From positions 1 through 32,863 of the forward strand of contig JAFWUG010000122.1 in the NCBI GenBank assembly GCA_017524185.1: a DNA stretch of 32,863 bases. Reading direction: 5' to 3'. The position numbers and the translations under genes were made by a program. The notes beneath the pieces were generated by a model that did not search any database, was not told the origin of the DNA, and was given only the letters and a program-made list of their open reading frames with translations. Source of the DNA: Bacteroidales bacterium (GTDB taxonomy: Bacteria > Bacteroidota > Bacteroidia > Bacteroidales > Tenuifilaceae). This document shows positions 32,753 through 32,863 of the stretch, in pieces; the first letter of the stretch is position 1; each line of letters starts with the position of its first letter.

Positions 32753-32863
32753 CTACAGCATTCCCTCGATATCTTTCTCGAAATCAGCGGGCTCGGTGGT
32801 TGGGGCGAAGCGCTTTACCTCACTGCCATCGCGCGAGATGAGGAATTTGGTGAAGTTCCACAG
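32753..32863 (-). CDS. Glutathione peroxidase, C-terminal fragment at window edge
   Basis: 36 codons and a TAG stop, continuing past the window end. The peptide LWNFTKFLISRDGSEVKRFA followed by PTTEP is the classic C-terminal end of bacterial glutathione peroxidases (WNFxKFLVDRxG, then RFAPTT). The Trp and Asn of the catalytic tetrad are visible in WNF. It is a thiol peroxidase for hydrogen peroxide and lipid hydroperoxides; the catalytic Cys/Sec part lies outside. The terminator at 32560-32595 is 160 bp downstream. Confidence 0.85.
   Translation of the reverse strand: MWNFTKFLISRDGSEVKRFAPTTEPADFEKDIEGML

Overview
The window looks like a chromosomal segment of a Bacteroidales bacterium (Bacteroidota). 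The support is: many promoters with the Bacteroidota -7 element TAnnTTTG, several with TTG about 20 nt upstream; few Shine-Dalgarno sites; and a typical gene set (DUF5686/CarboxypepD_reg outer-membrane protein, Lnb-type DUF4105 protein, one-piece propeller histidine kinase plus LytTR regulator, long-form urocanate hydratase, many short lipoproteins). The genus cannot be fixed from sequence alone.

Layout. 1-7.6 kb is an accessory zone: an AT-rich lipoprotein, about 750 bp of non-coding DNA with small hairpins and a G12 tract, an AlbA_2/Schlafen-type ATPase regulator lying between two copies of a 47-bp repeat, an orphan outer-membrane protein with a small lipoprotein, and two different COG1373 (AAA + DUF4143) ATPases. 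7.6-18.4 kb is mostly housekeeping: Lnb-type protein, DUF5686 protein, DEAD-box helicase, YjjG-type HAD phosphatase, FolK, TcdA, TatD-family hydrolase, MsrA, a 45-residue lipoprotein and TrkA. 18.6-28.0 kb is a seven-gene co-directional run on the minus strand: hutU, lipoprotein, histidine kinase, LytTR regulator, yqgF, def, comEC. 28.2-31.3 kb carries folE, a HAMP-SpoIIE phosphatase and a PspC protein. The right end has tRNA-Gln(UUG) with promoter and terminator, the 3' stump of an IS30-family transposase, a two-repeat DUF2798 membrane protein that looks imported, and the C-terminus of a glutathione peroxidase cut by the window edge.

Main discovery. Each COG1373 ATPase gene is preceded by its own array of short repeats that abuts or overlaps the -33 box of its promoter. 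Upstream of the first gene are four palindromes (arms TTTTATTGTC / GACAATAAAA) at 39-40 bp spacing. Upstream of the second are five units beginning TTTACGCC at exactly 32-bp spacing. The two arrays share layout but not sequence. This suggests a family of ATPases each paired with a private operator-like array, either autoregulatory or the DNA target of the ATPase. One paralog keeps a D...ExK nuclease-like motif in its C-terminal domain and the other carries QAS at that place.
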